The notes under the pieces were generated by a model. That model made no database searches and was not told where the DNA came from. It saw only the letters and a list, made by a program, of their open reading frames with translations. The translations under genes and the position numbers were made by a program. This document shows positions 45,648-57,873 of a stretch of 64,000 bases of DNA, piece by piece. The stretch lies in contig NZ_QPKI01000008.1 of the NCBI RefSeq assembly GCF_003339685.1, forward strand, positions 57,215 through 121,214, read 5' to 3'. The DNA is from Halomonas sp. DQ26W. GTDB lineage: Bacteria; Pseudomonadota; Gammaproteobacteria; Pseudomonadales; Halomonadaceae. How positions within the stretch are numbered: the stretch's first letter is position 1; each line of letters starts with the position of its first letter.

Positions 45648-46298
45648 ATGCGTTATCGACTGGTGATATTCGACTGGGACGGCACCCTGATGGATTCTGC
45701 CGCCCGTATCGTTTCCTGCATGCAGGCGGCATCCCGGGATGCTGGCTGGAGTGAGCTGACCGATGATGCGATACGCGACATCATCGGACTCGGGCTGCCC
45801 GAGGCCATCGACCAGCTCTGTCCGGGGATCGATCCCGTGCGGTCGGAGCTTCTGCGCAGTCGCTACGCCTTTCATTTTGTCGAGGGCGACACCACGCCCA
45901 TGCGCTTCTTTCCCGGGGTCCAGGCGGGTGTCGCGGGCCTGCGTGGCATCAGCGAGCGTCGCCTGGCGGTAGCGACCGGCAAGAGCCGGCGCGGCCTGGA
46001 TCGCATCTTCCGCGAGAGCGGAAGCGGCGACTGGTTCCATGCCAGCCGTACCGCCGACGAGACGCGCTCCAAGCCGCACCCGCAGATGCTGGAGGAGCTC
46101 CTCATCCAGCTGGGCGTCGATGTCGAGGAGGCGGTGATGGTTGGCGACACTGAATATGATCTGGAGATGGCTCGGGCGCTGGGCATGGACCGGATCGCCG
46201 TGACCTGGGGGGTGCATGCTCCCGAGCGACTGGCGGCCAGCCGCCCCGTGTTCACTGCTGAAGCGGTGCCGGAGCTGTTTGACTGGTTGAATCGATAA
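45648..46298 (+). CDS. HAD-family hydrolase, phosphoglycolate-phosphatase-like
   Basis: A 216-residue phosphatase of the haloacid dehalogenase superfamily. The nucleophile motif D-x-D is D9/D11 (FDWDGTLMDS), motif II is VATGKSRRG, and the metal-binding end is KPHPQMLEELL and VGDTEYDLEMA. A helical cap lies between. It stands between rluC and sppA, as in pseudomonads. The substrate is unknown. GGAG lies 8 nt before the ATG at 45648. Confidence 0.88.
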   Translation: MRYRLVIFDWDGTLMDSAARIVSCMQAASRDAGWSELTDDAIRDIIGLGLPEAIDQLCPGIDPVRSELLRSRYAFHFVEGDTTPMRFFPGVQAGVAGLRGISERRLAVATGKSRRGLDRIFRESGSGDWFHASRTADETRSKPHPQMLEELLIQLGVDVEEAVMVGDTEYDLEMARALGMDRIAVTWGVHAPERLAASRPVFTAEAVPELFDWLNR

Positions 46299-46320
46299 CC
46301 GGCTGTAAGGAACGCGAGCC

Positions 46321-47424
46321 ATGAGTGATGACAAGCGGGACGACAAGCGGGAAGCGGGGCAGGAGGATCGCTGGACCCAAGGGCCCGAGTTGAGCCCCGA
46401 GGAGGCGCGGCGGGCGAGGGAGGCGCAGGCCGCCGCGTCGCCCCCGCCACCGGAGAGTGCCGAGGTCCTGCGTGAGCGTCAGCGGCTGGCTCAGCAGGAA
46501 ATGCTGGATCGGTGGATCGGTGGCGTGCTGGTGGAGCAGCGTCGTACCCGGCGCTGGAAGCTCTTCTTTCGCTTCTTTTTCGCCGCGCTGATACTGGCGT
46601 CGCTGTCGGCTACGCTCTACGGCCTCTTCATTGACCCGGGTGCGCGTGAGCCCGAGCGGCAGCACCTGGGCGTGGTCAAGGTTCACGGTGTCATCGACAG
46701 CGAGTCGCCGGCCAGCGCCGAGCGCATCATCAGGGGGCTCAATCGGGCCTGGGAGGCGGAGAGCGCCGCTGCGGTCGTGCTGCACATCGATAGCCCCGGC
46801 GGCAGCCCTGTGCAGTCTCAGCGCGTTTTCAACGAGATCCTGCGGCTGCGTGAGCAAGGCGACAAGCCGATCATTGCCGTGATCGAGGACATCGGTGCCA
46901 GTGGTGCCTACTACATTGCCGCCGCGGCCGACGAGATCGTGGCGGCGCCGGCCAGCCTGGTGGGGTCGATCGGGGTGATATTCGCCAGCTTTGGCTTCGA
47001 GGAAGCCATCGATCATCTGGGCATCGAGCGACGCATCTATGTCAGTGGCGAGAACAAGGGGTTTCTCGATCCGTTCTCGCCGGTGGCGCCTGAAGATCGC
47101 GACTTCTGGCAGACGGTCATGGATACCACGCACCAACAGTTTATCGATGCCGTCCAGACGGGGCGTGGTGACCGGCTGGCCGACGATGACAGGCTCTTCA
47201 GTGGGTTGATCTGGAATGGCGAACAGGCGCTGGAGCTGGGGCTCGTCGATGACATCAGTAGCCTGGATGCGCTTTCCCACGAGCTATTCGACGAGCTGCG
47301 CATCCATGATTATACGCCGCGTCTCGACCCGTTCGAGCGCTTGTCTCGACAGTTCGGTCGCGTCGCCGCCGAGTGGGCCGGCGTGCCGTCTAGCCAGTCG
47401 CCGGTACGCTACCAGCTACCATGA
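46321..47424 (+). CDS. sppA: Signal peptide peptidase SppA, short S49 type
   Basis: A 367-residue membrane-anchored protease that degrades leftover signal peptides. After a charged, Pro/Glu/Arg-rich cytoplasmic part of about 80 residues there is one membrane segment (FFRFFFAALILASLSATLYG). The S49 core follows: LHIDSPGGSPV, nucleophile serine in IGASGAYYIA, and catalytic lysine in SGENKGFLDPF. It is a single-domain form, about half the length of E. coli SppA, as usual in pseudomonads. Confidence 0.9.
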   Translation: MSDDKRDDKREAGQEDRWTQGPELSPEEARRAREAQAAASPPPPESAEVLRERQRLAQQEMLDRWIGGVLVEQRRTRRWKLFFRFFFAALILASLSATLYGLFIDPGAREPERQHLGVVKVHGVIDSESPASAERIIRGLNRAWEAESAAAVVLHIDSPGGSPVQSQRVFNEILRLREQGDKPIIAVIEDIGASGAYYIAAAADEIVAAPASLVGSIGVIFASFGFEEAIDHLGIERRIYVSGENKGFLDPFSPVAPEDRDFWQTVMDTTHQQFIDAVQTGRGDRLADDDRLFSGLIWNGEQALELGLVDDISSLDALSHELFDELRIHDYTPRLDPFERLSRQFGRVAAEWAGVPSSQSPVRYQLP

Positions 47425-47590
47425 ATAGCCCAGTGTCTGGAGTCGCCGTTTTCTGGCCACAGGCCTCGGGGTGCCGGGCCATCACGCAGGCGAGGATGCG
47501 TCGTGGCATGAGCGTCTTCTGTAGGGTGGGGTCGGATGCAGAGCCTTACGGCCTGGAAGCGTGTCATTGTAACCCGGCGCGAAGGCGTCT

Positions 47591-47619
47591 TTGACAGGGG
47601 GCGGGGGAGTGCCTATCAT
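47591..47619 (+). promoter_or_regulatory. Sigma-70 promoter of the yceD-rpmF-plsX-fab operon
   Basis: TTGACA (47591-47596), 17-bp spacer, TATCAT (47614-47619). It is the best-matching promoter I found in the window. The ATG of yceD is only 10 nt beyond the -10 box, so transcription probably starts within 1-3 nt of the start codon. Confidence 0.75.
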
Positions 47620-47628
47620 TGCGCGCCT

Positions 47629-48156
47629 ATGTTGACCTCACGACTTCCCAATAGGGTCGAGCCCTACAAGCTCGCCGCCCGCGCCGAGCGCCTCGAAGGT
47701 CTGGTGGCGCTCGATCAGTTCGAGCGTCTCGCCGAGCAGGTTGGTGCGCAGGACGGCGATGTGCAGGTATGGCTCGACTTTGCCATCGACCTCCAGGGGC
47801 GCCGTGTGATTCACGGCCGCCTGGAGGCCGAGTTGCAGCTGCCTTGCCGTCGCTGCCTCGAGCCGCTGTCACAGCATGTCGAAAGCGAATTCCTGCTGGG
47901 CATGGTCACGAGCGACGCGCTGGCGGCGGAGCTGCCGAGCACCCACGAACCGGTGCTGGTGGAAAACGAACAGCTGAACCTGCTGGAGATGGTCGAGGAT
48001 GAACTCATTCTCAGCCTGCCCCAGGTGGTTTACCACGACGAGGCCCTGTGTCGGGTCTCGCGCGACCAGCTGAGTAGCGGGGAGGAGGCCGAATCGCCCG
48101 AGCCGACTCCCGCGAGTCCCTTTGAGGTGCTGCGTCGTCTCAAGGACAAACCCTGA
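47629..48156 (+). CDS. yceD: DUF177 protein YceD, 23S rRNA accumulation protein
   Basis: A 175-residue protein starting MLTSRLPNRVEPYKLAAR, aligning with the first residues of E. coli YceD. The conserved cysteine pair is in LPCRRCLEPL, and the end LLEMVEDELILSLPQVVYHD and FEVLRRLKDKP is typical. YceD is needed for normal 23S rRNA levels and is nearly always upstream of rpmF. No Shine-Dalgarno sequence precedes the ATG at 47629, which agrees with a leaderless message from the promoter just upstream. Confidence 0.93.
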   Translation: MLTSRLPNRVEPYKLAARAERLEGLVALDQFERLAEQVGAQDGDVQVWLDFAIDLQGRRVIHGRLEAELQLPCRRCLEPLSQHVESEFLLGMVTSDALAAELPSTHEPVLVENEQLNLLEMVEDELILSLPQVVYHDEALCRVSRDQLSSGEEAESPEPTPASPFEVLRRLKDKP

Positions 48157-48189
48157 TTCATTTGTCGATTCACTCTGGAGTGATTTCCC

Positions 48190-48360
48190 ATGGCAGTTCA
48201 ACAGAACCGTAAGACCCGTTCCAAGCGTGGCATGCGTCGTAGCCACGATGCCCTGACCGGCCCGACCCTGTCCCAGGACAAGGAAACCGGTACGACTCAT
48301 CTGCGCCATCACATTGCTCCCGACGGTTTCTACCGTGGCCGCAAGATCGTCGACGCCTGA
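48190..48360 (+). CDS. rpmF: 50S ribosomal protein L32
   Basis: A 56-residue protein starting [20 protein letters not shown] and ending [11 protein letters not shown]. This is the classic L32 sequence of gammaproteobacteria, rich in Arg and Lys and without zinc cysteines. It is shorter than common ORF cut-offs. GGAG lies 9 nt before the ATG at 48190. It sits between yceD and plsX, linking ribosome and lipid synthesis genes in one operon. Confidence 0.97.
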   Translation: MAVQQNRKTRSKRGMRRSHDALTGPTLSQDKETGTTHLRHHIAPDGFYRGRKIVDA

Positions 48361-48389
48361 GTCGACACCTTGATAGTGATGTTCGGCCG

Positions 48390-49421
48390 TTGAGCGTGCG
48401 AGTCGCCGTCGATGCGATGGGTGGGGATTCGGGCCCATGCGCTGCCGTTCAGGGATCGGCAGCGGCGGTGCTGGCCCGGCCAGGCCTGTCGATCGACCTG
48501 TTTGGCCCTCGCGACCTGCTGGAAATCGAGCTAGAGAACCTGCCGCGGCACCTCGCCGCGGCCGGTTCACATTTGTCTGTCCATCATGCCCCCGACATGA
48601 TCCGCCAGAGCCAACGGCCCACCGATGCACTACGTCGGGGTGGCGATACCAGCATGGCTTTCATGCTGGCGCATCTGTCCCGTGGCGGTGCGGTGGCTGG
48701 GGTCAGTTCGGGTAATACCGGTGCGTTGATGGCGTTGGCGCGGCGTGAGTTGGGGACGGTGGCTGATATTCCGCGGCCGGCCATCAGCACGGCTATTCCC
48801 ACGCGAGGCGAGGGGCGTTGCTACCTGCTGGACCTGGGTGCCAATGTCGATGTCTCTGCTGAGCGGCTGGTTGACTTCGCCCGCATGGGTAGTGTCATGG
48901 CGCGACACATAGACGGGCTGGAATCACCCCGGGTGGCGCTGCTCAACGTGGGCAGTGAGGGTACCAAGGGCAGCGCCAGCGTGCGCGAGGCGGATATCTG
49001 GCTGAGCGGTATGGTGTCGCTGAACTATTGCGGCTTCGTCGAGGGCGACGGCATTTTCGCTGGCGCTGCCGATGTGGTCGTTTGCGATGGCTTCGTCGGC
49101 AATGCGGTGCTCAAGGCAAGTGAAGGCCTGGCACGGATGCTCATCGAGCGCGTGCAGGCGACTTTCGAGGCGCATTGGGGCAGTCGTCTGGTGGGGATGC
49201 TTGCCCGGCCGGCGCTGCGGCGATTGAAAAATGACCTGGATCCGGTGCGCTACAACGGTGCCAGCCTGCTGGGGCTCGACGGCATCGTGATCAAGAGCCA
49301 TGGTGGTGCCGATGCCACTGGCTTCTCCTATGCCGTGCTGCGCGCGGTACAAGAAGTCAGTCGAGGCCTCCCGTCTCAGCTGGCACTTGAGCTGGGCAGC
49401 CGGCATGAACGGACTCAATAA
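48390..49421 (+). CDS. plsX: Phosphate acyltransferase PlsX
   Basis: A 343-residue enzyme making acyl-phosphate from acyl-ACP, which primes phospholipid synthesis with PlsY. Hallmarks are [12 protein letters not shown] at the N-terminus, [16 protein letters not shown], and [17 protein letters not shown]. The start is not certain: TTG at 48390 or GTG at 48396; neither has a strong ribosome site, and translation may be coupled to rpmF. fabH, which often follows plsX, is absent. Confidence 0.94.
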   Translation: MSVRVAVDAMGGDSGPCAAVQGSAAAVLARPGLSIDLFGPRDLLEIELENLPRHLAAAGSHLSVHHAPDMIRQSQRPTDALRRGGDTSMAFMLAHLSRGGAVAGVSSGNTGALMALARRELGTVADIPRPAISTAIPTRGEGRCYLLDLGANVDVSAERLVDFARMGSVMARHIDGLESPRVALLNVGSEGTKGSASVREADIWLSGMVSLNYCGFVEGDGIFAGAADVVVCDGFVGNAVLKASEGLARMLIERVQATFEAHWGSRLVGMLARPALRRLKNDLDPVRYNGASLLGLDGIVIKSHGGADATGFSYAVLRAVQEVSRGLPSQLALELGSRHERTQ

Positions 49422-49439
49422 GAGCAAAGGTGAAACGAC

Positions 49440-50393
49440 ATGACCCAACCTCTTGCCCTCGTATTTCCCGGGCAGGGCTCCCAGCAGATTGGCATGCTGC
49501 GCGAGCTGGCCGAACGCTATAGCGTCGTCCGTACGACCTTCGAGGAAGCAGCCGACTCTTTAGGCTACGACCTGTGGAAGGTGGTACAAGAGGGCCCCGA
49601 GGAGGCGCTCAACGCCACTGCCTGCACCCAGCCGGCCCTGTTGACCGCCAGTGTCGCCATCTGGCGGGTCTGGCAGGAGCTGGAAGGTCCGCGGCCGGGA
49701 GCCATGGCGGGGCACAGCCTGGGCGAGTACAGTGCCATGGTCTGTGCCGGTGTCATCGGTTTTGCCGATGGGGTTCGCCTGGTCAAGCTGCGCGGCGAAG
49801 CGATGCAGCAGGCCGTGCCGGTTGGCCAGGGGGGCATGGCGGCCATACTTGGCCTCGACGATGCTACCGTTGAAAAGGCCTGTGCCGAAGCCGAGCAGAA
49901 TGATGTGGTCGCGGCGGTCAACTACAATGCCCCGGGACAGGTCGTGATTGCCGGCAGCAAGGCGGCAGTTGAGCGAGCCATCGCGCTGTGCCAGGGGGCG
50001 GGTGCCAAGCGCGCCATGCCGCTGCCGGTATCGGTGCCGTCGCACTGTGCCCTGATGCGGCCGGCGGCCGAGGAGTTGAAGGTCGCCATGGCGGAGCTCG
50101 ACATGCGTCCGCCGCGTTATACCGTCTATCAGAATGTCGATGCCCAGGCGCATGCTGATGTCGAGACGCTGCGCACGCGCCTGATCGAGCAGCTCTATCA
50201 GCCGGTGCGTTGGACATCCTGTGTCGAGGCCATGGTGGATGGCGGTGCCGGCGTGTTCATCGAGTGTGGGCCTGGCAAGGTCTTGACCGGTCTTGGCAAG
50301 CGAATTGCCAAGGGTAGCAAGGGTCTGGCGGTCAACGACCCCGACAGCCTGGGAGCCGCTCTGGAGCTGGCTCGCGAGGCCGTCTCGCAGTGA
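49440..50393 (+). CDS. fabD: Malonyl-CoA-ACP transacylase
   Basis: A 317-residue enzyme that loads malonyl groups onto ACP. The nucleophile is S93 in GHSLGE, the FPGQGSQ motif lies at residues 9-15, and the histidine is in SVPSHCALM. GIFIECGPG-like VFIECGPGKVLTGL closes the fold. It follows plsX by 18 bp with an AAAGG site. Complete and typical. Confidence 0.96.
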   Translation: MTQPLALVFPGQGSQQIGMLRELAERYSVVRTTFEEAADSLGYDLWKVVQEGPEEALNATACTQPALLTASVAIWRVWQELEGPRPGAMAGHSLGEYSAMVCAGVIGFADGVRLVKLRGEAMQQAVPVGQGGMAAILGLDDATVEKACAEAEQNDVVAAVNYNAPGQVVIAGSKAAVERAIALCQGAGAKRAMPLPVSVPSHCALMRPAAEELKVAMAELDMRPPRYTVYQNVDAQAHADVETLRTRLIEQLYQPVRWTSCVEAMVDGGAGVFIECGPGKVLTGLGKRIAKGSKGLAVNDPDSLGAALELAREAVSQ

Positions 50394-50470
50394 TGGCTCG
50401 AGCCGATGCGAGATAAGTCGTTGGGGGGCGACGCCTCTCGGATTCAACAGCATTCAGATCGGGAACCGTT

Positions 50471-51214
50471 ATGACGAGCGAACGCAGAATCGCCCTGGTA
50501 ACAGGGGCCAGCCGCGGCATAGGGCGGGCCATCGCCCATGAGTTGGGCCGCCAGGGGCGAGTGGTGATCGGCACGGCCACGACCGAGTCAGGTGCGGCGA
50601 AAATCGACGAGGACCTTCGCGCCAGCGGCATCGAAGGGGCTGGGCGCGCACTCGACGTGACCGACCAGGCCAGTGTGGATGCCTTGGTCAAGTCGATTAC
50701 CGATGAATTCGGTGCCCCCACCATTCTGGTCAACAATGCCGGCATCACCCGCGATAATCTCCTCATGCGGATGAAGGAAGACGAGTGGGATTCGGTGCTC
50801 GACACCAATCTCAAATCCGTCTACCGGGTAACCAAGGCGTGTCTACGCGGCATGACCCGGGCGCGTTTCGGTCGGATCGTCAGTATCAGCTCCGTGGTAG
50901 CGACCATGGGCAATCTGGGGCAGACCAACTATGCTGCCGCCAAGGCAGGCATGGAAGGCTTCACTCGTGCGCTGGCCCGTGAAGTGGCATCGCGTGCGAT
51001 TACGGTCAATGCCGTGGCGCCCGGCTTCATCGCCACCGACATGACCCAAGGCCTGCCCGAGGAGCAGCACAAGGCGCTGCTCAATCAGATTCCTCTGTCA
51101 CGGCTCGGCGAGCCTGCAGAGATTGCCGCCGCCGTCGGTTTCCTGACCGGGGAGCACGCGGGCTATATCACCGGCGAGACCTTGCAGGTCAACGGTGGCA
51201 TGAACATGCGTTGA
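50471..51214 (+). CDS. fabG: 3-oxoacyl-ACP reductase
   Basis: A 247-residue NADPH-dependent SDR enzyme of fatty acid elongation. The cofactor motif is TGASRGIG (11-18), NNAGITRDNLLMRMKEDEWD is characteristic of FabG, and the catalytic set is S-Y-K in NYAAAKAGMEGF. The end ITGETLQVNGGMNMR is typical. Position between fabD and acpP distinguishes it from the other SDR in this window. Confidence 0.96.
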   Translation: MTSERRIALVTGASRGIGRAIAHELGRQGRVVIGTATTESGAAKIDEDLRASGIEGAGRALDVTDQASVDALVKSITDEFGAPTILVNNAGITRDNLLMRMKEDEWDSVLDTNLKSVYRVTKACLRGMTRARFGRIVSISSVVATMGNLGQTNYAAAKAGMEGFTRALAREVASRAITVNAVAPGFIATDMTQGLPEEQHKALLNQIPLSRLGEPAEIAAAVGFLTGEHAGYITGETLQVNGGMNMR

Positions 51215-51337
51215 GGCTCCCGCTGGTCGGCGGTTGCGTCGACGGGGGGGCGTCTATAAACTACCCCGCAGCTTGAGGTTGCGGATCAACTGGCTGGTCA
51301 TCTGAACGGCTAACTTGAACGACTGGAGTACGTCATA

Positions 51338-51571
51338 ATGAGCACCATCGAAGAGCGCGTGAAGAAGGTTGTGGCCGAGCGCCTGAACGTCAAGGAAGAG
51401 GACATCCAGAACAGCTCCTCCTTCACTGAAGACCTGGGCGCTGATTCCCTGGACACCGTCGAGCTGGTCATGGCGCTCGAAGAGGAATTCGATACCGAAA
51501 TTCCCGATGAGGAAGCCGAAAAGATCACTACCGTTCAGGAAGCCATCGATTACGTCAACGCCCACCAGTAA
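51338..51571 (+). CDS. acpP: Acyl carrier protein
   Basis: A 77-residue, strongly acidic protein. The phosphopantetheine attachment serine is S37 in [18 protein letters not shown]. Residues 1-20 ([20 protein letters not shown]) are standard. It carries growing acyl chains for fatty acid and lipid A synthesis. A hairpin after the gene may raise its level relative to fabF. Confidence 0.98.
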   Translation: MSTIEERVKKVVAERLNVKEEDIQNSSSFTEDLGADSLDTVELVMALEEEFDTEIPDEEAEKITTVQEAIDYVNAHQ

Positions 51572-51623
51572 GGCCGCGGTCGTAACTGCTTGCTGAGGTG
51601 AATGGGTCTGTTTGAGCGACCCA

Positions 51624-51656
51624 CGAAAGCCGTCCTGTTCGCCAGGGCGGCTTTCG
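51624..51656 (+). terminator. Long hairpin between acpP and fabF
   Basis: CGAAAGCCG (51624-51632) pairs with CGGCTTTCG (51648-51656), extended inside by CCTG/CAGG. It has no T-run, so it may stabilise acpP mRNA or cause partial termination. Confidence 0.5.
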
Positions 51657-51768
51657 CTATGTTGGGGCGGGTTGTTTGCTGCCCAAGTAGGGGGCATGTT
51701 CGGTATAATGCGCCCACTGACGGCCCCTTGGATGGGCCGTGTCATCAAGGTTGTCGGGAGGAATACTG

Positions 51769-53004
51769 ATGGCTCGTAGAGTTGTGGTGACCGGACTGGG
51801 TCTGGTGACACCTGTGGGCAACACCGTTGACGAGAGCTGGGAAAGCATCCTGGCCGGCAAGAGCGGCATCGCCCCTATCGAACATTTCGATGCCAGCAGC
51901 TTCAACACCCGGTTCGGTGGGTCGGTCAAGGACTTCGATATCAGTCCTTACCTCAACCCCAAGGATGCCCGCAAGATGGATCTGTTCATTCAGTATGGAA
52001 TTGCGGCTGGTGCCCAGGCTATTGCCGATGCCGGGCTCGAGTGCACCGAGGAGAATGCCGAGCGGATTGGCGTGGCGGTGGGCTCCGGCATCGGTGGGCT
52101 GCCGATGATCGAGCATAACCACAACGCGCTGAACAAGGGTGGCGCTCGCCGCATCTCGCCATTCTTCGTACCGGGTTCCATCATCAACATGATCTCCGGC
52201 AATCTGGCGATCCAGCATGGGTTTCGCGGCCCCAATATCGCCATCACCACCGCATGCACCACCGGTACCCACAATATCGGCTACAGTGCCCGAACCATCA
52301 TCTATGGTGATGCCGACGTGATGATCTGTGGTGGTGCCGAGATGGCAACCACGCCGCTGGGCCTCGGCGGCTTCTCTGCCGCCCGTGCGCTGTCGAACCG
52401 CAACGACGATCCCACGGCAGCCAGTCGTCCCTGGGACCGCGACCGGGACGGTTTTGTCCTCTCCGATGGTGCCGGCATCCTGGTGCTGGAAGAGTACGAG
52501 CACGCCAAGGCGCGCGGGGCCAAGATCTACGCCGAGCTGACCGGATTCGGCATGAGCGACGACGCCTTCCACATGACGGCTCCGCCGGAAGATGGCAGTG
52601 GCGCGGCGCTCTCCATGCGCAATGCCATTCGTGATGCGGGCATCGAGCCTGCAGAGGTCGACTACATCAATGCCCACGGCACCTCGACCCCGGCCGGTGA
52701 TCTGGCCGAGACCCGGGCCGTGAAGAAGGTCATGGGCAGTGCGGCGAATTCGGTGGCGGTCAGTTCCACCAAGTCGATGATCGGCCACCTGCTGGGTGCC
52801 GCCGGCGCCGTCGAGGCGGTGTTCTGCATACTGGCCATCCGCGACCAGGTGGCACCGCCGACCATCAACCTGGACAATCCCCAGGAGGGATGCGACCTGG
52901 ACTACGTGCCGCATACCGCCCGCGAGATGAAGATCGATGTGGCGCTGTCCAACTCCTTCGGCTTCGGCGGCACCAACGGTACCCTTGTCTTTGCCAAGGT
53001 GTGA
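51769..53004 (+). CDS. fabF: 3-oxoacyl-ACP synthase II
   Basis: A 411-residue condensing enzyme. The catalytic Cys163 is in TACTTGTHN, and the two histidines are in [11 protein letters not shown] and [11 protein letters not shown]. The start [18 protein letters not shown] follows GGGAGG, so the ATG at 51769 is secure. It elongates acyl-ACP by two carbons. With fabH missing from the cluster, initiation must be done elsewhere. The stop overlaps pabC (TGATG). Confidence 0.96.
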   Translation: MARRVVVTGLGLVTPVGNTVDESWESILAGKSGIAPIEHFDASSFNTRFGGSVKDFDISPYLNPKDARKMDLFIQYGIAAGAQAIADAGLECTEENAERIGVAVGSGIGGLPMIEHNHNALNKGGARRISPFFVPGSIINMISGNLAIQHGFRGPNIAITTACTTGTHNIGYSARTIIYGDADVMICGGAEMATTPLGLGGFSAARALSNRNDDPTAASRPWDRDRDGFVLSDGAGILVLEEYEHAKARGAKIYAELTGFGMSDDAFHMTAPPEDGSGAALSMRNAIRDAGIEPAEVDYINAHGTSTPAGDLAETRAVKKVMGSAANSVAVSSTKSMIGHLLGAAGAVEAVFCILAIRDQVAPPTINLDNPQEGCDLDYVPHTAREMKIDVALSNSFGFGGTNGTLVFAKV

Positions 53005-53831
53005 TGAGCATGCCCCAGGCGCCTGAACATCCGTGGGTGCCAATGGATGATCGCGGCCTGGCCTATGGTGACGGCCTGTTCGAGACGGTGCTGGTTCGCG
53101 ATGGCACACCGTTGCTATGGGACCAGCACATGACTCGCCTGGCCCGCGGTTGCCAGGTGCTGGGCATACCGCTGCCGCCGCGAGACGAGCTGGATCGCCT
53201 GCCAGACCAGGCCGGGCCGGGGCTTCGGGTGCTCAAGCTGATCCTCACCCGGGGTAGTGGTGGGCGGGGCTACCTGCCGCCGGCCTCCTCCTTGCCTCGC
53301 CTGCGTTGGCAGGCGATGGCCTTTTCACCGCAGCCATCGCGCTGGCGGGATGGGGTACGAGTCCGGCGTTGTCGGCTCAGGCTTGGCATTCAGCCGCTAC
53401 TGGCCGGACTGAAGCACCTCAATCGGCTGGAGAACGTGCTGGCTCGAGACGAATGGACGGATCCCGATCTGGCGGAAGGCGTGCTGTGCAACAGCGACGG
53501 CTGGCTGGTGGAGGCGACGTGCATGAACCTGTTTTGGCAGCGGGAAGGGCGCCTGGAGACGCCGCGGCTGGACGACAGCGGCGTCGCCGGAACCCTGCGA
53601 GCCGCCCTTCTGGAGAGGCTCCCCATCAGCGAGGTGAAGGCCGCCCCGGACGTCTTGGCCGAAGCCGAAGCGGTATGGCTGGCAAACTCGGTACAGGGTG
53701 TCTGGCCAGTAGCACAGCTCGATGACGCCGAGGGTGCCAGGCTGGCGAGCTGGACGATAGGCCGTACCCATCGGCACCTCCAGGCCGTGGCCCACGACCT
53801 GCTGGATTATCCGATGGGCTTTGCAGAGTGA
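53004..53831 (+). CDS. pabC: Aminodeoxychorismate lyase
   Basis: A 275-residue PLP enzyme of folate synthesis, making 4-aminobenzoate. It belongs to the class IV aminotransferase fold: DDRGLAYGDGLFETVLV near residue 15 and the PLP lysine in LAGLKHLNRLENVLA. ANSVQGVWPVAQLD is a typical C-terminal segment. The start overlaps the fabF stop by TGATG; an ATG two codons later is also possible. Confidence 0.92.
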   Translation: MSMPQAPEHPWVPMDDRGLAYGDGLFETVLVRDGTPLLWDQHMTRLARGCQVLGIPLPPRDELDRLPDQAGPGLRVLKLILTRGSGGRGYLPPASSLPRLRWQAMAFSPQPSRWRDGVRVRRCRLRLGIQPLLAGLKHLNRLENVLARDEWTDPDLAEGVLCNSDGWLVEATCMNLFWQREGRLETPRLDDSGVAGTLRAALLERLPISEVKAAPDVLAEAEAVWLANSVQGVWPVAQLDDAEGARLASWTIGRTHRHLQAVAHDLLDYPMGFAE

Positions 53832-53844
53832 ACGAGGAATTCGG

Positions 53845-56551
<2,707 letters not shown>

Positions 56552-56576
56552 CGCCGGGGTGAAGGGAGGAGATCGC

Positions 56577-56912
56577 ATGGCACCACAGAAAGCCCTTTCG
56601 CTGGCCATTCAGGATACGCAGACGCTGCTTTCCGCCTACATGCCGCTATTGGAGCGGGGCGGCATCTTCGTGCCCACCCGCGAGCGCTATGAACTGGGAC
56701 AGGAGGTCTACTTGCTGCTGACCCTGCCCGGCGACAGTGAACGAATGCCGGTGACCGGCCACGTGGTCTGGGTCTCGCCGGATGGCGTTGCCGGGCGCCG
56801 CGTACCGGGAATTGGCATCCACTTCAGTCCTGAAGACCAACCGGTGCGGGACCGGATCGAAACCCTGCTTGCCGGCCAGCTCGACAAGGGTGCACCGACC
56901 TATACCCTCTAA
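56577..56912 (+). CDS. pilZ: PilZ domain protein for type IV pili
   Basis: A 111-residue single PilZ domain. GGIFVPT, then VTGHVVWVSPDGV and GIGIHFSPED are the conserved strands. The c-di-GMP-binding R-x3-R and D/N-x-S-x2-G motifs are not present, as in Pseudomonas PilZ, which acts on PilB and FimX instead. GGGAGGAG precedes the ATG at 56577. Its position between holB and tatD is conserved. Confidence 0.93.
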   Translation: MAPQKALSLAIQDTQTLLSAYMPLLERGGIFVPTRERYELGQEVYLLLTLPGDSERMPVTGHVVWVSPDGVAGRRVPGIGIHFSPEDQPVRDRIETLLAGQLDKGAPTYTL

Positions 56913-56986
56913 GCGGTAGCCCTACGCACTGAGCGGTAGCGTCCGCTGCTATCCCGTCGCCCCTCACCAGATGAGTCGTTTTTTGT

Positions 56987-57847
56987 ATGTTCGTCGATTC
57001 CCATTGCCATCTTGATCGCCTCGACCCCCGAACACACGGGGGCGATATTGCCGCGACCCTGGACGCTGCCCGTGCCCGCCATGTGCGCCAGTTCCTGGCC
57101 ATCGCGGTCACGCTGGAAGGGGTGCCCGAACTGGCCAGGATCAGTCGCGAGCATGCCGACGTGGTGATCTCCGCCGGTGTCCATCCCCTGCATCGCGTGG
57201 AGGTCGAGCCCGATGTCGAGGCGATCAAGGCGTGTGCCGACCGGTACGATGCCGTGGCCATCGGCGAGTGTGGCCTCGACTACCACTATCTCGACAAGCA
57301 CTATCTCGACAAGGCCCCCGACAGCGTGCCGGGGCGTGAGATACAGCGGGAGCGTTTTCGCCGCCACCTGATCGCCGCCACCGAACTCGAGCTGCCGGTC
57401 ATCGTGCATACCCGGGAAGCCCGGGAGGAAACCTTGGCGTTGATCCGAGAGCATACCGACCCGGCCATCGGCGGTGTGCTGCACTGCTTCACTGAAGACC
57501 TGGACATGGCCCGAGAGGCCGTGCGGCACGGCTTTTCGATCTCGCTTTCGGGTATCGTCACCTTCCGCAATGCCGAGTCGATCCGGGACGTCGCTCGACG
57601 GGTACCGCTGGACCGGCTGCTGATCGAGACGGATAGTCCTTACCTGTCGCCGGTGCCCCACCGGGGCAAACCCAACGAGCCGGCCTGGGTGGTCGAGGTG
57701 GCCGAGTGTATCGCACAGCAGCGGGGCATCAGCATCGAGGAGGTGGCCATGCAGACCACCGCGAACTTTTATCGACTGTTTCGAGCGGCCGCGCCGGAGG
57801 CGCCCGCAGAGATTCGCGACGCCCTGGCCAATGCCGGCCTGGTATAG
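56987..57847 (+). CDS. tatD: TatD-family metal-dependent hydrolase
   Basis: A 286-residue TIM-barrel hydrolase with DNase-like activity in homologues. Metal ligands: H6 and H8 (DSHCHLD), the glutamate in IGECGLDYH, histidines in VIVHTREA and VLHCFTED, and the aspartate in IETDSPYLSP. Slightly longer than usual, in part because of a 15-bp tandem duplication giving HYLDKHYLDK at 57284-57313. The usual YcfH/TatD position after pilZ is kept. Confidence 0.93.
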   Translation: MFVDSHCHLDRLDPRTHGGDIAATLDAARARHVRQFLAIAVTLEGVPELARISREHADVVISAGVHPLHRVEVEPDVEAIKACADRYDAVAIGECGLDYHYLDKHYLDKAPDSVPGREIQRERFRRHLIAATELELPVIVHTREAREETLALIREHTDPAIGGVLHCFTEDLDMAREAVRHGFSISLSGIVTFRNAESIRDVARRVPLDRLLIETDSPYLSPVPHRGKPNEPAWVVEVAECIAQQRGISIEEVAMQTTANFYRLFRAAAPEAPAEIRDALANAGLV

Positions 57848-57873
57848 ACTGATGTCAGTGACGGAGGTGAAAG

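Noticed and set aside
51745..53109. 454-codon open frame antisense to fabF
   Set aside because: Covers fabF exactly and has no recognisable domain; a high-GC shadow.
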